From assembly GCF_000423705.1 (NCBI RefSeq), contig NZ_KE384083.1, positions 620,001 to 684,000 of the forward strand: a DNA stretch of 64,000 bases, given 5' to 3'. The notes under the pieces are model-generated. The model saw only the letters and a list, made by a program, of their open reading frames with translations, had not been told where the DNA came from and did not search any database. A program made the translations under genes and the position numbers. Position 1 is the stretch's first letter; every line of letters starts with the position of its first letter. This document shows positions 27,300 to 36,686 of the stretch, one piece after another. Source of the stretch: Stappia stellulata DSM 5886. Its GTDB lineage: Bacteria > Pseudomonadota > Alphaproteobacteria > Rhizobiales > Stappiaceae.

Positions 27300-29540
27300 C
27301 TAATCGACCCCGCGCACCGGAATGCTCGCGCCGGGCTTGGGGTGGAAGATCCGCTGAATGGCAAACACCGCGGCCCCCACTGCGATGCCGGTGAGATCGG
27401 TCCAGATCCCGCCCTCGATCATCAGAAGCGCCGCAAGGATCAGCCCGACGCGCAGGAACCAGGCCGCGAAGCCGCCGAGGAACCAGCCCTGAACCCCCGA
27501 ACTCAACAGGAAGACACCGACGATGGCGGTGGCGGCGGCCCGGGCGATTTCCAGGGTCGTGCCGTCCATCAGCAGGGCCGAGTTGTAGAAGAACATGAAG
27601 GGCACGATGAAGGCGGCGATGCCGAACTTGAAGGACGTCACCGAGGTTTCCATCGGATTGGCGCCGGATATGCCCGCCGCCGCATAGCTTGCCAGCGCGA
27701 CCGGCGGTGTGATCGCCGACAGGACAGCATAGTAGAACACGAAGAAATGCGCCGTGAGCAGCGGAATGCCAAGCTCCACAAGTCCCGGAGCGACCACGGA
27801 GGCCGCCACCGCATAGGCGGCCGTCGTGGGCATGCCCATGCCGAGCAGGATCGCGATGCACATGGCGAAGAACAGCGCCAGGAGCTGGCTGGCCTCCGCG
27901 AGACCGAGCAGCAGCGAGGAGAAGCGCGCGCCGACGCCCGTCAGCGAGATCACGCCGACGATGATGCCGGCGCAGGCGCAAACGGCGATGATCTGGACCG
28001 ACATGGTGCCGGCGAGTTCGAAGGCCTTGGCGATCGAACGGATCCCCATGCGATAGGGCGTCAGCCAGGACACGACGGCCGCGGCCATTGTTGCAAGCGT
28101 GCCGGCCCGAATCACCGAATAGCCCATGAACAGCGCATAGATCAGGATGATGATCGGCAGGAACAGATAGACCTGCCGCGCAAGACGCGCGAACTTGGGC
28201 AACTCGTCGGCGCGCATGCCGCGCATGCCGAGCTTGGCGGCTTCCATGTCGACCATGAAATAGACCGACACGAAATAGAGAACCGCCGGAATGAGCGCGG
28301 CAAGCGTGATGTCGGTGTAGGGAATGCCGGTGATCTCGGCCATGATGAAGGCGCCGGCCCCCATGATCGGCGGCATGATCTGCCCGCCGGTCGAGGCGGC
28401 CGCCTCGACCGCGCCAGCGGTCTTGCGGTGGTAGCCGACCTGCTTCATCAGCGGGATGGTCAGCGAGCCGGTGGACACCACGTTGCCGGCGGAGGTGCCG
28501 TTGATCATGCCCATCAGGCCGGAGGCGAAGATCGCCACCTTGGCCGGCCCGCCGCGGGCCCGTCCCGCAGCGGCAAAGGCGAAATTGACGAAGTATTCGC
28601 CGACCCGCGAGGCCTGCAGGAAGGCCGCGAAGATGATGAACAGGATGATGTAGGTCGACGACACCGCCGTCGTCGGACCGAGGATGCCCGCATCCGTATA
28701 GACCTGGCTGAAGAAGCGCTGCCAGGTGATCGCCGGCGAATTCAGGAACCCGGGCAGCATGTCGCCGACGAAGACATAGACGAGGAAGATCGCGGAAATC
28801 ACGATGAGCGCCATGCCGGCGACGCGACGCGTCAACTCCATGATCAGCGCGGTGCCGGCCACCGCCGCGATCGAAATGCCGATCGGCGCGAAGGGCGTGC
28901 CGGTCGAATTGCGCATCAAGGTGCCGTAGATGATGATCAGATAGGTCGCGACCGAAACGCCGCAGACGGCGAGAACGATGTCGGGCGCGGCAAAACCGGA
29001 CCGTTCGCGCTTGTGAAACCACGACAGCACGATGGCGCCCATGGTGGCGACGATCAACGGCAGGCCGAAGAGATAGGTCTCGTTGAACCTGATCCGCGCA
29101 TCCATGCCGTTCCAGTTGACGCCGTTGTTGATCTCGACGCCGAACGACAGGGCCGTGCCGAGCGAAAACAGCGCCGGCACCAGAAGCGCATAGGCGACAT
29201 AGCCGAGCGTCCGGGTTTCCGCGTCCTTGTCCGGGAAGTCGAGCCGGCCGGCATAGAGGATGAAGCCGAGGCCGAGGGCACCGGCGACGTGGGCGATGCG
29301 GAAATTCCAGGTTTCCATCGGAAATGACGGAAGAAGCGGGATCCTGATCCCGGTCCATTCAAAGATCGACACACCGTTGAGGGCGGCCATGTGGAACAGC
29401 GCATAAAGAGCGGCGAAGGCGCTCACGAACACAAGGGATCTTCCCTCGTACAATCGACGATTGGCCTCGATCGGCTCGTCGTCCACGCCTTTGGCAATCA
29501 TGTGATCGTCGGATTCCGCGACAGCGCTCTTGTCCGTCAT
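27300..29540 (-). CDS. TRAP transporter fused permease (4TM/12TM, DctQM-like)
   Basis: A 746-residue inner-membrane protein in which the small DctQ-like and large DctM-like parts are one chain, the form associated with TAXI-type receptors. The N-terminal ~45 residues are polar, then helices begin at SLVFVSAFAALYALFHMAAL. Family landmarks include GQIMPPIMGAGAFIMAE and GMGMPTTAAYAVAA in the DctM part. It imports its ligand using a sodium or proton gradient. I chose the ATG at 29540 because GGGGGAG precedes it; the frame is open 14 codons further up. It follows the receptor gene after a 104-bp spacer holding a hairpin. Confidence 0.9.
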   Translation of the reverse strand: MTDKSAVAESDDHMIAKGVDDEPIEANRRLYEGRSLVFVSAFAALYALFHMAALNGVSIFEWTGIRIPLLPSFPMETWNFRIAHVAGALGLGFILYAGRLDFPDKDAETRTLGYVAYALLVPALFSLGTALSFGVEINNGVNWNGMDARIRFNETYLFGLPLIVATMGAIVLSWFHKRERSGFAAPDIVLAVCGVSVATYLIIIYGTLMRNSTGTPFAPIGISIAAVAGTALIMELTRRVAGMALIVISAIFLVYVFVGDMLPGFLNSPAITWQRFFSQVYTDAGILGPTTAVSSTYIILFIIFAAFLQASRVGEYFVNFAFAAAGRARGGPAKVAIFASGLMGMINGTSAGNVVSTGSLTIPLMKQVGYHRKTAGAVEAAASTGGQIMPPIMGAGAFIMAEITGIPYTDITLAALIPAVLYFVSVYFMVDMEAAKLGMRGMRADELPKFARLARQVYLFLPIIILIYALFMGYSVIRAGTLATMAAAVVSWLTPYRMGIRSIAKAFELAGTMSVQIIAVCACAGIIVGVISLTGVGARFSSLLLGLAEASQLLALFFAMCIAILLGMGMPTTAAYAVAASVVAPGLVELGIPLLTAHFFVFYYAVLSAITPPVALASYAAAGISGANPMETSVTSFKFGIAAFIVPFMFFYNSALLMDGTTLEIARAAATAIVGVFLLSSGVQGWFLGGFAAWFLRVGLILAALLMIEGGIWTDLTGIAVGAAVFAIQRIFHPKPGASIPVRGVD

Positions 29541-29595
29541 GCCAAGCTCCCCCCGGGGTGCGTTATCTTGTTGCGATAACATTTCTTCTTGTTCA

Positions 29596-29623
29596 GGCAG
29601 GGCCCCGGTCGCGGGGCCCTGCC
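29596..29623 (-). terminator. Strong hairpin between TAXI receptor and permease genes
   Basis: A perfect 11-bp stem (GGCAGGGCCCC / GGGGCCCTGCC) with a 6-nt loop begins 22 nt past the receptor stop. A second small inverted repeat (GTTATC / GATAAC, 29562-29580) lies between it and the permease ribosome binding site. No U-tract follows, so transcript stabilisation or attenuation is likelier than full termination. Confidence 0.5.
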
Positions 29624-29644
29624 AGGTGCCAGTGATCGTGAGGC

Positions 29645-30628
29645 TTACTTGCCGTGGATCATGTCGTCAGGGATGGACGCGCCGGCGTTCTCGGCAAACC
29701 ATTCGGCCGCACCCGGATGCCACTTCAGGACCTTGTTCTTGTCCCAGTTTTCCGGAAGCGTGGAACGGGCCGCCTTGTGAATGCCGACCATGCGGTCGTT
29801 GTCGGACATGACGACATCAACGGCCGCCTTGACGAAGGAGGCCGGCAGATCGCAATTCGCCACGGCGAAGTTCCACATGGAGACGGAACGCGCCGGAGCC
29901 TCCAGCGTGGAATAGGTGCTGTCCGCGATCTCGAACTCGGAGACCGGGAAGGCCTCCATGATCTTGGCCTGTTCCTCTTCCGTGAACTCGATGATGTTGA
30001 TGTCCGTCTGGACCTCGAGCTGGCTTACCGCGGGAACCGGCACGCCGGCCGCAAAGGCGATCACGTCGAGAAGACCGTCCTGAAGCTGGCCGCCGAGATC
30101 CGACCAGCCGCCGTTGCGGCGTTCGAAATTGACGCCGAGCGTCTCCATCATGCGCGGGAAGTAGGTGTCGGAGGTCGAGCCGGCCGGGCCGAAGCCGATC
30201 TTGGCGCCATCCGGAATGTCGGAGATCGACTTGATGCCGGACGATGCCAGGGCGGTCACCGAGAACGGCGTCTGGTACATCGGGAACATCGCGCAGGCAT
30301 TGGTCATCTCGAGACCCGGTGCGATCGGGTTGGTGCCGGCGATCGATTCAGCCGCCGGACCCATCGTGGTCATGCCGAACTGCGCGTCGCCGGTGTGCAC
30401 CAGCGCCATGTTCTGCATCGGGCCGCCGGTGACTTCGCCGCCGCCGGAAATCCCGAGCTGATCGGCAACGAGGTTCGCCCAGCCGGAGCCATAGGCGAAA
30501 TAGGTGCCACCCTGCGACGCGGTACCGACCGTAAAGCTTTCCGGCCAGCCGGTGCGATCCTGGGCGACGGCGACCGACGTGGACATCGCGACGGCAACCA
30601 GCGTGCCCGTCAGAGCTGTGAGTTTCAT
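29645..30628 (-). CDS. TAXI-family TRAP solute receptor
   Basis: The 327-residue periplasmic protein starts MKLTALTGTLVAVAMSTSVA, a signal peptide ending near AVAQ. The TAXI signature region follows: TVGTASQGGTYFAYGSGWAN, then the core IGFGPAGSTSDTYFPRM. The family binds organic acids such as glutamate or 2-oxoglutarate, but the ligand here is not readable. GGAGGAAC precedes the ATG at 30628. It forms an operon with the fused TRAP permease and lies downstream of a DctD-like regulator on the same strand, which likely controls it. Confidence 0.9.
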   Translation of the reverse strand: MKLTALTGTLVAVAMSTSVAVAQDRTGWPESFTVGTASQGGTYFAYGSGWANLVADQLGISGGGEVTGGPMQNMALVHTGDAQFGMTTMGPAAESIAGTNPIAPGLEMTNACAMFPMYQTPFSVTALASSGIKSISDIPDGAKIGFGPAGSTSDTYFPRMMETLGVNFERRNGGWSDLGGQLQDGLLDVIAFAAGVPVPAVSQLEVQTDINIIEFTEEEQAKIMEAFPVSEFEIADSTYSTLEAPARSVSMWNFAVANCDLPASFVKAAVDVVMSDNDRMVGIHKAARSTLPENWDKNKVLKWHPGAAEWFAENAGASIPDDMIHGK

Positions 30629-30806
30629 GGGTTCCTCCAGTTTTTTTGCCGAACAGCCAGGAAACAAGGTCTCCGTTCCCTCCCGTCCGGCACTCTCCCG
30701 AGTGGACAGAAATCCACCCTACAAGCCTCTCGGGGCGTGCATCGGTCAAAAAACGAGCAGCCTGCGATAAAAACAAGAGCACTTGGTCTGTTCATCGCCA
30801 AGGTTT

Positions 30807-30821
30807 TTGCAATTCCCGCAA
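30807..30821 (-). promoter_or_regulatory. Candidate activator site upstream of the TAXI receptor gene
   Basis: An inverted repeat TTGC-N7-GCAA at 30807-30821 lies about 180 bp upstream of the receptor start, a distance typical of enhancer-like sites of DctD-type activators. A TCACGTGA palindrome is at 30833-30840. No consensus -24/-12 sigma-54 promoter was found by eye in the 272-bp gap. Confidence 0.3.
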
Positions 30822-30900
30822 GGATGGGTCGATCACGTGACACAAAGAGCAAAACGAAGGGTAAAATCCCACCCGCCGCAGGGTTAGCTTCTCTTTCCGC

Positions 30901-32253
30901 TCAGTCGTCGTCGTGAAAAACGTCTCGCGACAAACCGTATTTTTGCATCTTCTCGTAGAGTGTCTTGCGGGACACACCCAGACCCTCATAGGTTTCTCTC
31001 AGCCGGCCGCCATGCGCCGCAAGACTTGCCGCGATCAGAGACTTTTCGTGATCGGCCATCTTCTCCGCAAGCCCCGGCCTGTCGGGCGACAAATGCGCGT
31101 TGAAGCTGCGGCCCAGCGCAAGGTCGAAGCCCAGGACGTAGCGGTCGGCAACGTTGCGGAGTTCACGCACGTTTCCGGGCCATGCCTGGGAGGCGACCGA
31201 CGACAGGACCGCGCCGGAGACCTCCGCCACGTCCAGCTTGTAACGGGCCGCGGCCTCGGCAACGAGTTGCAGGAACAGGTTCGGAACGTCCTCGCGGCGC
31301 TCGCGAAGCGGCGGGATCGCGAGCGTGACCACGTTGAGGCGGTAGAGAAGATCGGCGCGAAACTGTCCGGCTTCCGCCTCGCCGACGAGATCCAGCTTGC
31401 TTGTCGCCACGAAGCGGACGTCCAGTTCAAGCCGTTCGTTCGATCCCAGCCGGGTGATCACCCGGTTCTGGATGGCATGCAGCAGCTTGGCCTGCATTGC
31501 GTTGGACAGGCAGTCGATTTCGTCCAGCAGCACCGTCCCGCCGCGAGCCGCCTCGAACCGGCCGACGCGCGTGCGCATGGCGCCGGCAAAGGCGCCCGCC
31601 TCGTGGCCGAACAGCTCGCTTTCGATCATGTCGGCGGGAAGTGCCGCGCAGTTGATCTGGATAAAGGGCATGTTCGCGCGCTTCGAGGCCTGATGAAGCG
31701 CCCGCGCCGCGACCTCCTTGCCAACCCCGGTTTCTCCCAGAATAAGGACATCCACCTCGCTTGCGGCGACACGCCTCATCTGCTGGCGCAGCGCTTTCAT
31801 GACCGGGCTTTGCCCATGGATCTGCACATCGATTGCCTCGCGGGCGTCGACCTGCCGGCGCAGAACGCGATTTTCAAGCGTAAGGCGCCGTTTCTCCAGC
31901 GCCCGGCGAACGGTTTCCGTCAGGCGGCTCGGCGCGAAGGGCTTTTCCAGAAAGTCATAGGCCCCGTCACGCATCGAGTTGACCGCCAGCTCCACATCGC
32001 CCTGGCCCGTGACCAGGATCACCGGAAACGCCGGGTCGATCTCGAGTGCCCGGCGCATCAGCGTCAGCCCGTCCATTCCCGGCAGCCGAATGTCGGTGAC
32101 CAGCACCCCGGGGAAATCGCGTTTCAACCGGCCCAGCGCCGTTTCGGCGTCCTCGAAACATTGCGCGGACAACCCGTCGAGCTGGAGGCTCTGTTCGGCA
32201 GCAAACCGCAGATGCTCCTCGTCATCCACGAAAAGAACCGTATCGATTTTCAT
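30901..32253 (-). CDS. DctD-like NtrC-family response regulator
   Basis: A 450-residue protein with a receiver domain (D54 in TDIRLPGMDG, K104), an AAA+ domain (Walker A GETGVGK 173-179, Walker B VLLLDEID about 241-248) and a Fis-type HTH at the end (LRETYEGLGVSRKTLYEKM). The sigma-54 contact loop reads GAFAGA at 220-225 instead of GAFTGA, a substitution at the threonine that contacts sigma-54. The overall similarity is to C4-dicarboxylate regulators. It overlaps the kinase gene by 4 bp and precedes the TAXI TRAP genes, so it probably regulates that importer. Confidence 0.92.
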   Translation of the reverse strand: MKIDTVLFVDDEEHLRFAAEQSLQLDGLSAQCFEDAETALGRLKRDFPGVLVTDIRLPGMDGLTLMRRALEIDPAFPVILVTGQGDVELAVNSMRDGAYDFLEKPFAPSRLTETVRRALEKRRLTLENRVLRRQVDAREAIDVQIHGQSPVMKALRQQMRRVAASEVDVLILGETGVGKEVAARALHQASKRANMPFIQINCAALPADMIESELFGHEAGAFAGAMRTRVGRFEAARGGTVLLDEIDCLSNAMQAKLLHAIQNRVITRLGSNERLELDVRFVATSKLDLVGEAEAGQFRADLLYRLNVVTLAIPPLRERREDVPNLFLQLVAEAAARYKLDVAEVSGAVLSSVASQAWPGNVRELRNVADRYVLGFDLALGRSFNAHLSPDRPGLAEKMADHEKSLIAASLAAHGGRLRETYEGLGVSRKTLYEKMQKYGLSRDVFHDDD

Positions 32254-34130
32254 TCCGCCGCCGTCTCCTGCGCTTCAAGGGCGGGCGTCTCGACCTGCGC
32301 CGCCTGCAATTCCAGACAGAACACGGCGCCGTTCTGATCATGGTTCTGCGCAAGCAGGCGACCGCCGAAATCCCGGATGATGTTGTAGGAAATCGAGAGA
32401 CCGAGGCCCAGTCCGCGCCCCGGCGTCTTGGTCGTGAAGAAGGGGTCGAAGATCTTGCCGATGGTCTCCTGGTCGATGCCCGGACCGTGATCGCGGATCC
32501 GAAGGCTCCAGCGCTCGCCGGCGCGCGCGAGTTCGACCTCGATCACCGGGCTCGCCTGACCCTCCATTGCATCAAGTGCGTTATTGAGCAAATTGACAAT
32601 CACCTGTTGCAGCCGGATATGACCGCCAGTGACCCAGGCAGGGTCTTCGGGCAAAACGAGCCGCACATCGACCCGGCTCGCCTCCAGCCGCCCCTGAAGG
32701 ATGGCAAGCGCATCGTTCATCACCGGCACCAGTTCGACCGGCCGGACCTTCTCCTGCGGCCGGCGGGCAAAGTTCCGCAGATGCTTGGAAATTGACGCCA
32801 TGCGGTCGGCCATGGCGGAGATCCGCCGGATGTTCTCGCGCGCTTCCCCGCTCCGCCCGCGCTCCAGGAACCGGACCGCGTTGTCGGCATAGGACTTGAC
32901 GGCCGCGAGCGGCTGGTTGAATTCATGGCTCAGCGCCGCCGACATCTGTCCGAGCGCGGCGAGCTTGCCGGCCTGGATCAATTCGGTCTGTGTCTGGCGG
33001 AGGCGGTTTTCCGCATCGCGGCGCTCGCGCACCTCACCGACAAGCTTGTCGTTGGCCTGCTTGAGATCCACCGTGCGTTCCGCGATCCGCGTCTCCAGCG
33101 TTTCCGTCGCCGCGCGCTGGACCGCGATCCGTTCCAGCAATTGTGCGCGGCGCTGGAGATAAAAGGCCGCGCCGAACCCCAGCAGCATGATCAGCAGCGC
33201 CAGGATCGACACCGCACCGAGCGCCTGGGTATGCGCGCGCTCGGTCGGGATCAGGATCGTCACGTCCCAGCCCGCGTCGTGGATCGAAAGTGTGCTCGAG
33301 ATAAACTGCCGGCGTCCGCCATCCTCCTCGTCGACCTCGATGGAGGTGAGTGCGATGTCGTCGCGCAACGGCGATACGGTGGTGGGCAGCAGTTCCATCC
33401 GCTCGACCGGATACTGGCGAACTGCCTCGATCCGCTCCCGGTCCTCGGCAGACAGCGGGCGCAAGGTGCGGAAGTGCCAGCGCGGATCGCTGGACATGAA
33501 GACGACGCCGTTGAGATCCTCGACGATCACCCAGTGATCGCCCCCGCGCCATGCGTCCTCGAAGGGGGCGACCAGGAACTTGACCGCCACCACGCCGACG
33601 ATGCGCCGATCGACCTCGACGGGAAAGGCATAAAAATAGCCGCGTTGGCCGGATGTAATGCCGAGCGCGAAGAACCGCCCAAGGCCGCCCTCGACCGCCT
33701 GGGTGAAATAGGGCCGGTAGCCGAAATTCCGTCCGACGAAGGACAGTTCCTTGCGATAGCTGCTGGCGGCAATCGTGAGGCCGGTCGTGTCCATCAGATA
33801 GACGTCGGAGGCTTTCAGCCGCTCGGCGGTCAGCCGCAATTCCTCGTTCACCCGCCGGAGAAGTTCCGGATCGTCCGGCGCCATCAATACCTCCGCAAGC
33901 ACGGGACGCTCGGCGATCAGTCCCGGCAGGGGTTCGTAGCGTCGCAGCGCCCCGTTCAGTCCCTCCACCGTGAGGCGAAGCGTTTCCTTGCCCCTCAACC
34001 CGGCCTGGATCTGGAAGAACTCCTCCAGCCGCGGAAACGCCACGAGTGCGACGGCAACCGCCAACGCTGCGAACGCCATGAGCGCCTTGCCGCCGGAAAA
34101 ACGGATGGAGGTCGTGTGCCTGGTCTTCAT
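32250..34130 (-). CDS. DctB-like sensor histidine kinase
   Basis: A 626-residue inner-membrane kinase. A transmembrane helix lies at about 17-33, a periplasmic double-Cache domain at about 35-303 (YLMDTTGLTIAASSYRKELS is the typical ligand-domain stretch), the second helix at about 304-324, then a coiled-coil linker. Phospho-accepting H402 is in SAALSHEFNQPLAAVKSYAD; the catalytic domain shows LLNNALDAM, DHGPGID and GRGLGLGLS. DctB relatives sense organic acids directly. The ATG at 34130 is preferred over a TTG 10 codons upstream. The gene ends in a 4-bp overlap with the regulator gene. Confidence 0.9.
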   Translation of the reverse strand: MKTRHTTSIRFSGGKALMAFAALAVAVALVAFPRLEEFFQIQAGLRGKETLRLTVEGLNGALRRYEPLPGLIAERPVLAEVLMAPDDPELLRRVNEELRLTAERLKASDVYLMDTTGLTIAASSYRKELSFVGRNFGYRPYFTQAVEGGLGRFFALGITSGQRGYFYAFPVEVDRRIVGVVAVKFLVAPFEDAWRGGDHWVIVEDLNGVVFMSSDPRWHFRTLRPLSAEDRERIEAVRQYPVERMELLPTTVSPLRDDIALTSIEVDEEDGGRRQFISSTLSIHDAGWDVTILIPTERAHTQALGAVSILALLIMLLGFGAAFYLQRRAQLLERIAVQRAATETLETRIAERTVDLKQANDKLVGEVRERRDAENRLRQTQTELIQAGKLAALGQMSAALSHEFNQPLAAVKSYADNAVRFLERGRSGEARENIRRISAMADRMASISKHLRNFARRPQEKVRPVELVPVMNDALAILQGRLEASRVDVRLVLPEDPAWVTGGHIRLQQVIVNLLNNALDAMEGQASPVIEVELARAGERWSLRIRDHGPGIDQETIGKIFDPFFTTKTPGRGLGLGLSISYNIIRDFGGRLLAQNHDQNGAVFCLELQAAQVETPALEAQETAAE

Positions 34131-34831
34131 GCGGTGCAGTATGCAGCGACGCAACGTCAACGTCGATCTCGCATGAGGAAACGCGACCGCGATACGCCAC
34201 GAAAACGCCGAAACCCGGTCGCGCCGGGCAGAAGGCGATGCATCGCAGGGAAAACCGCTTTGTCCACGCCCCCGACGACCGTGCGAAAGGGGACAGGAGA
34301 CGACGCACGAACGGAACCCGGCGGGCGGCCTCCAAAAGGCCCGTCTCCTTCAACCTTATAGGCCTCGATGTCTCCGATTTCGCAGGGGGACAGGCGCTCT
34401 TGCCGATCGTTGCTGCTAACGGCGTTCTGAATCGCGACGACGGCCAGGATCGTGACCGCATCCGCCGGACCGGGGCGGCACCTGTCGTTTTTCACAGGTA
34501 AGGTCAGCAGGTTTTCATTCGTGTGTCAGTGATCCCTCACAGCATGGCATCGGCGAACTGTGATCGACGCGGAAAGCCGGTCTTTCTGGCCTTCTGAGCG
34601 GCAGCGAACGCCGGCTTCGATGAAAACATGGGCCACTGAAAAAGCGCGCCGTCATCCCAAAGGTCCTTTGAGCGGCGAAGGCAATCGAAGCGCTTTGGAT
34701 TTTACCAACACCTTCGAACTCAGGTTCGCAGGATTTGTCGGTTGTCGTTCACCTAACTTCCAGCCGAACGACACAATCTGGATCAAATCATGCAATCGAA
34801 AAAAAAGCGACGGGGCGGAGAGCTTGCCAGA
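34131..34831. other. 700-bp gap with no recognised gene
   Basis: Short open frames exist on both strands, but none shows a known domain, a good ribosome binding site with conserved-looking sequence, or normal codon pattern. The stretch marks the change from the GC-rich left part to the lower-GC accessory part. It must contain the promoter of the kinase/regulator pair (leftward) and of the membrane protein (rightward). Confidence 0.5.
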
Positions 34832-35386
34832 ATGGGATCGATTTTTAGTAGAGCACCGGACGGAAAGAAGACCCTGGCACTCTTCATTGCGTCAAATCTC
34901 GTCAATTTATACATGCTCACGGTGACAATACCTCAGTTGACGCAGTATTCTGGTGGACTGAAACCCTTCGATGTCATGACACAAGGTTACGATATCGACT
35001 ATGCTAGGGCCTTCTTGACCAATCTTGGTGCAGAAGGGCGGAGCTACTATCTTGGCCGCCATTTGGCGCTCGATATGGTCTATCCCGCTCTCTACGCGTC
35101 AGGAGGTGCCGCGGCCTGGTTGTGGCTGTTGAGCAAAACATCACTCAGCGGGACAGTTCTCGGGTGGATTGCCGTCTTGCCGTTGCTGAGCGGAGGCGCT
35201 GATTATATTGAGAACGCCTTGCAAATAACGATGTTGGTACAATTTCCCGAAGTCTCGGCAACAGTAACGAAGCTCGGTTCGATGGCCACCATGTTGAAGT
35301 CGAGCGTGATGACGGTCTTCATTGTGCTCCTGGTGTTGCTGGTGTGTACGGTAGGGGTCCGCAAGTGGCGATCCCGCCAAAGATAA
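34832..35386 (+). CDS. Unrecognised integral membrane protein
   Basis: The protein has 184 residues from the ATG at 34832, which has GGAGAG 10 nt upstream; an ATG 14 codons earlier (34790) is possible. There are about four hydrophobic helices: LALFIASNLVNLYMLTV, the AAAWLWLL region, VLGWIAVLPLLSGGADY and MTVFIVLLVLLVCTVGV. The C-terminus is short and basic (RKWRSRQR), expected cytoplasmic. I do not recognise a named family. It lies 10 bp before the AraC/GyrI-like regulator with a perfect AAGGAG between them, so the two form an operon. The lower GC content than the left flank suggests acquisition. Confidence 0.75.
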   Translation: MGSIFSRAPDGKKTLALFIASNLVNLYMLTVTIPQLTQYSGGLKPFDVMTQGYDIDYARAFLTNLGAEGRSYYLGRHLALDMVYPALYASGGAAAWLWLLSKTSLSGTVLGWIAVLPLLSGGADYIENALQITMLVQFPEVSATVTKLGSMATMLKSSVMTVFIVLLVLLVCTVGVRKWRSRQR

Positions 35387-35396
35387 GGAGATTTCC

Positions 35397-36317
35397 GTGG
35401 CACTCGGCACGATCCGTGGCAGCTCCGGTCGGGACATGGCCTCCAAGGGATACAAAGGGACGAAAACCTTGAAACCAACGCAACTGAGCTATCGTGAGCG
35501 GTTGGATCGGGTGATCTCCTATCTGCACGCCCATCTGGAAAGCGATATTGGCATTGAAGAGCTGGCAGAAGTGGCCTGTCTATCCAGCTTTCATTGGCAC
35601 CGAATTTACACTGCAATGTGTGGCGAGACCGTTGCGACCACGCTGCGACGCCTGCGTTTGCAGCGCGCGGCTGATCGCCTGGCAAATTCGAATTTGCCAA
35701 TATCAACAATCGCGCGTCTGGCACAATACGGATCTCGGGACGCCTTTTCGCGTGCCTTCCGCGACGCATATGGCAAGGCCCCAGGTGCCTACCGTCAAAG
35801 TGGCAGTCACGCGACGTTCAAGGCCGCTATTTCAAGCAAGAGTGCCAATGGGTTTGTCGTCAGCATCGCCCATCGTCCTGCAGTGCGATGCATCAGCGTG
35901 CCACACGTTGGGTCGTATCTGAAAATTGATGCCGCGATGGCAAAACTCTTTGGCTCAATGGAAAAATCGGGGATGTTGTTACAGGATACGCCGATGCAGG
36001 CTGTATTTTACGACGACCCTGACCTTCACGCAGAAGAACACCTCAGGTCAGCCGCCTGTACGCCGTGGCCCGATGCGTTGGAAATACCTGCCGACACAGA
36101 AGAGCTCGTGATACCTTCGGGACGTTTCGCCAAACTGGAGTACAAAGGCCCCTACGCTGACATGCGGAATGCGTATCGCTGGCTATATGGTGTTTGGTTG
36201 CCAAGTTCCGGTTTTGAAATATCCGATCGCCCAGGATTTGAAATCTACCTCAACTCTCCGGTTGATACCAAGCCAAAGGATCTGCGCAGCAACATCTATC
36301 TGCCGGTGGAGACTTGA
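35397..36317 (+). CDS. AraC-family regulator with GyrI-like effector domain (Rob-like)
   Basis: A 306-residue protein with two domains. An AraC HTH at about 28-130 (IGIEELAEVACLSSFHWHRI, then ISTIARLAQYGSRDAFSRAF and the closing FRDAYGKAPGAYR) is followed by a GyrI-like small-molecule binding domain (about 150-306), the layout of Rob/SoxS-type multidrug or stress regulators. Translation starts at GTG 35397, 6 nt after AAGGAG. The gene shares an operon with a membrane protein, so a role in responding to a toxic or membrane-active compound is plausible but unproven. Confidence 0.88.
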   Translation: MALGTIRGSSGRDMASKGYKGTKTLKPTQLSYRERLDRVISYLHAHLESDIGIEELAEVACLSSFHWHRIYTAMCGETVATTLRRLRLQRAADRLANSNLPISTIARLAQYGSRDAFSRAFRDAYGKAPGAYRQSGSHATFKAAISSKSANGFVVSIAHRPAVRCISVPHVGSYLKIDAAMAKLFGSMEKSGMLLQDTPMQAVFYDDPDLHAEEHLRSAACTPWPDALEIPADTEELVIPSGRFAKLEYKGPYADMRNAYRWLYGVWLPSSGFEISDRPGFEIYLNSPVDTKPKDLRSNIYLPVET

Positions 36318-36389
36318 AGGATGGGCATGATCCCCGCCATCCCAGAACCGGTCATGTCCGTTGACCTGAGACCCGATCCTCATCCGGTT

Positions 36390-36640
36390 TGGCGCGGAAT
36401 CTTCCGGTTGATTTTTGACTTTCCTGCGGCCGGTGTTTGCAATGTCATTTTCGATGCGAATTCGTCGGGCGTGAGATCGCCCGGGGATGGGTGTGGTCGG
36501 TTTTGTTGTGGCCGTCCGTCCATGCGGTGATTTGGGACCGGGCTTCGGCGCGCGACGAAGACAGCTCTCGTGAGGCACTCATCCCTGAAACTGCCGTTGA
36601 AGCTCTCGACGAAGCCGGCCGCCGCGCCACGACATTTGCG
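36390..36640 (-). mobile_element. IS3-family transposase (orfB) C-terminal remnant
   Basis: Reading leftward, the catalytic-domain end FVESFNGSFRDECLT appears in one frame, EARSQITAW in a second, and GDLTPDEFASKM in the first again. Together these match the ...FIESFNG...DYN..RPHSSLG..TPAEFA end of IS3-family OrfB. At least two frameshifts and loss of everything N-terminal make this a dead fragment. It abuts the cupin gene and marks the left border of the monooxygenase cluster. Confidence 0.8.
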
Positions 36641-36686
36641 CGACGCGACTGCCGGCGACGGTTTTCGTGTCGACTGCAACCAGGCG

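Noticed and set aside
27273-29327. Long rightward open frame opposite the TRAP fused permease
   Set aside because: Extremely His/Arg/Asp-rich composition typical of an antisense membrane-protein shadow.
30629-30900. Sigma-54 (-24/-12) promoter for the TAXI TRAP operon
   Set aside because: TTGCA-like elements occur but no GG-N10-GC spacing fits; only an inverted repeat was kept as a weak site.
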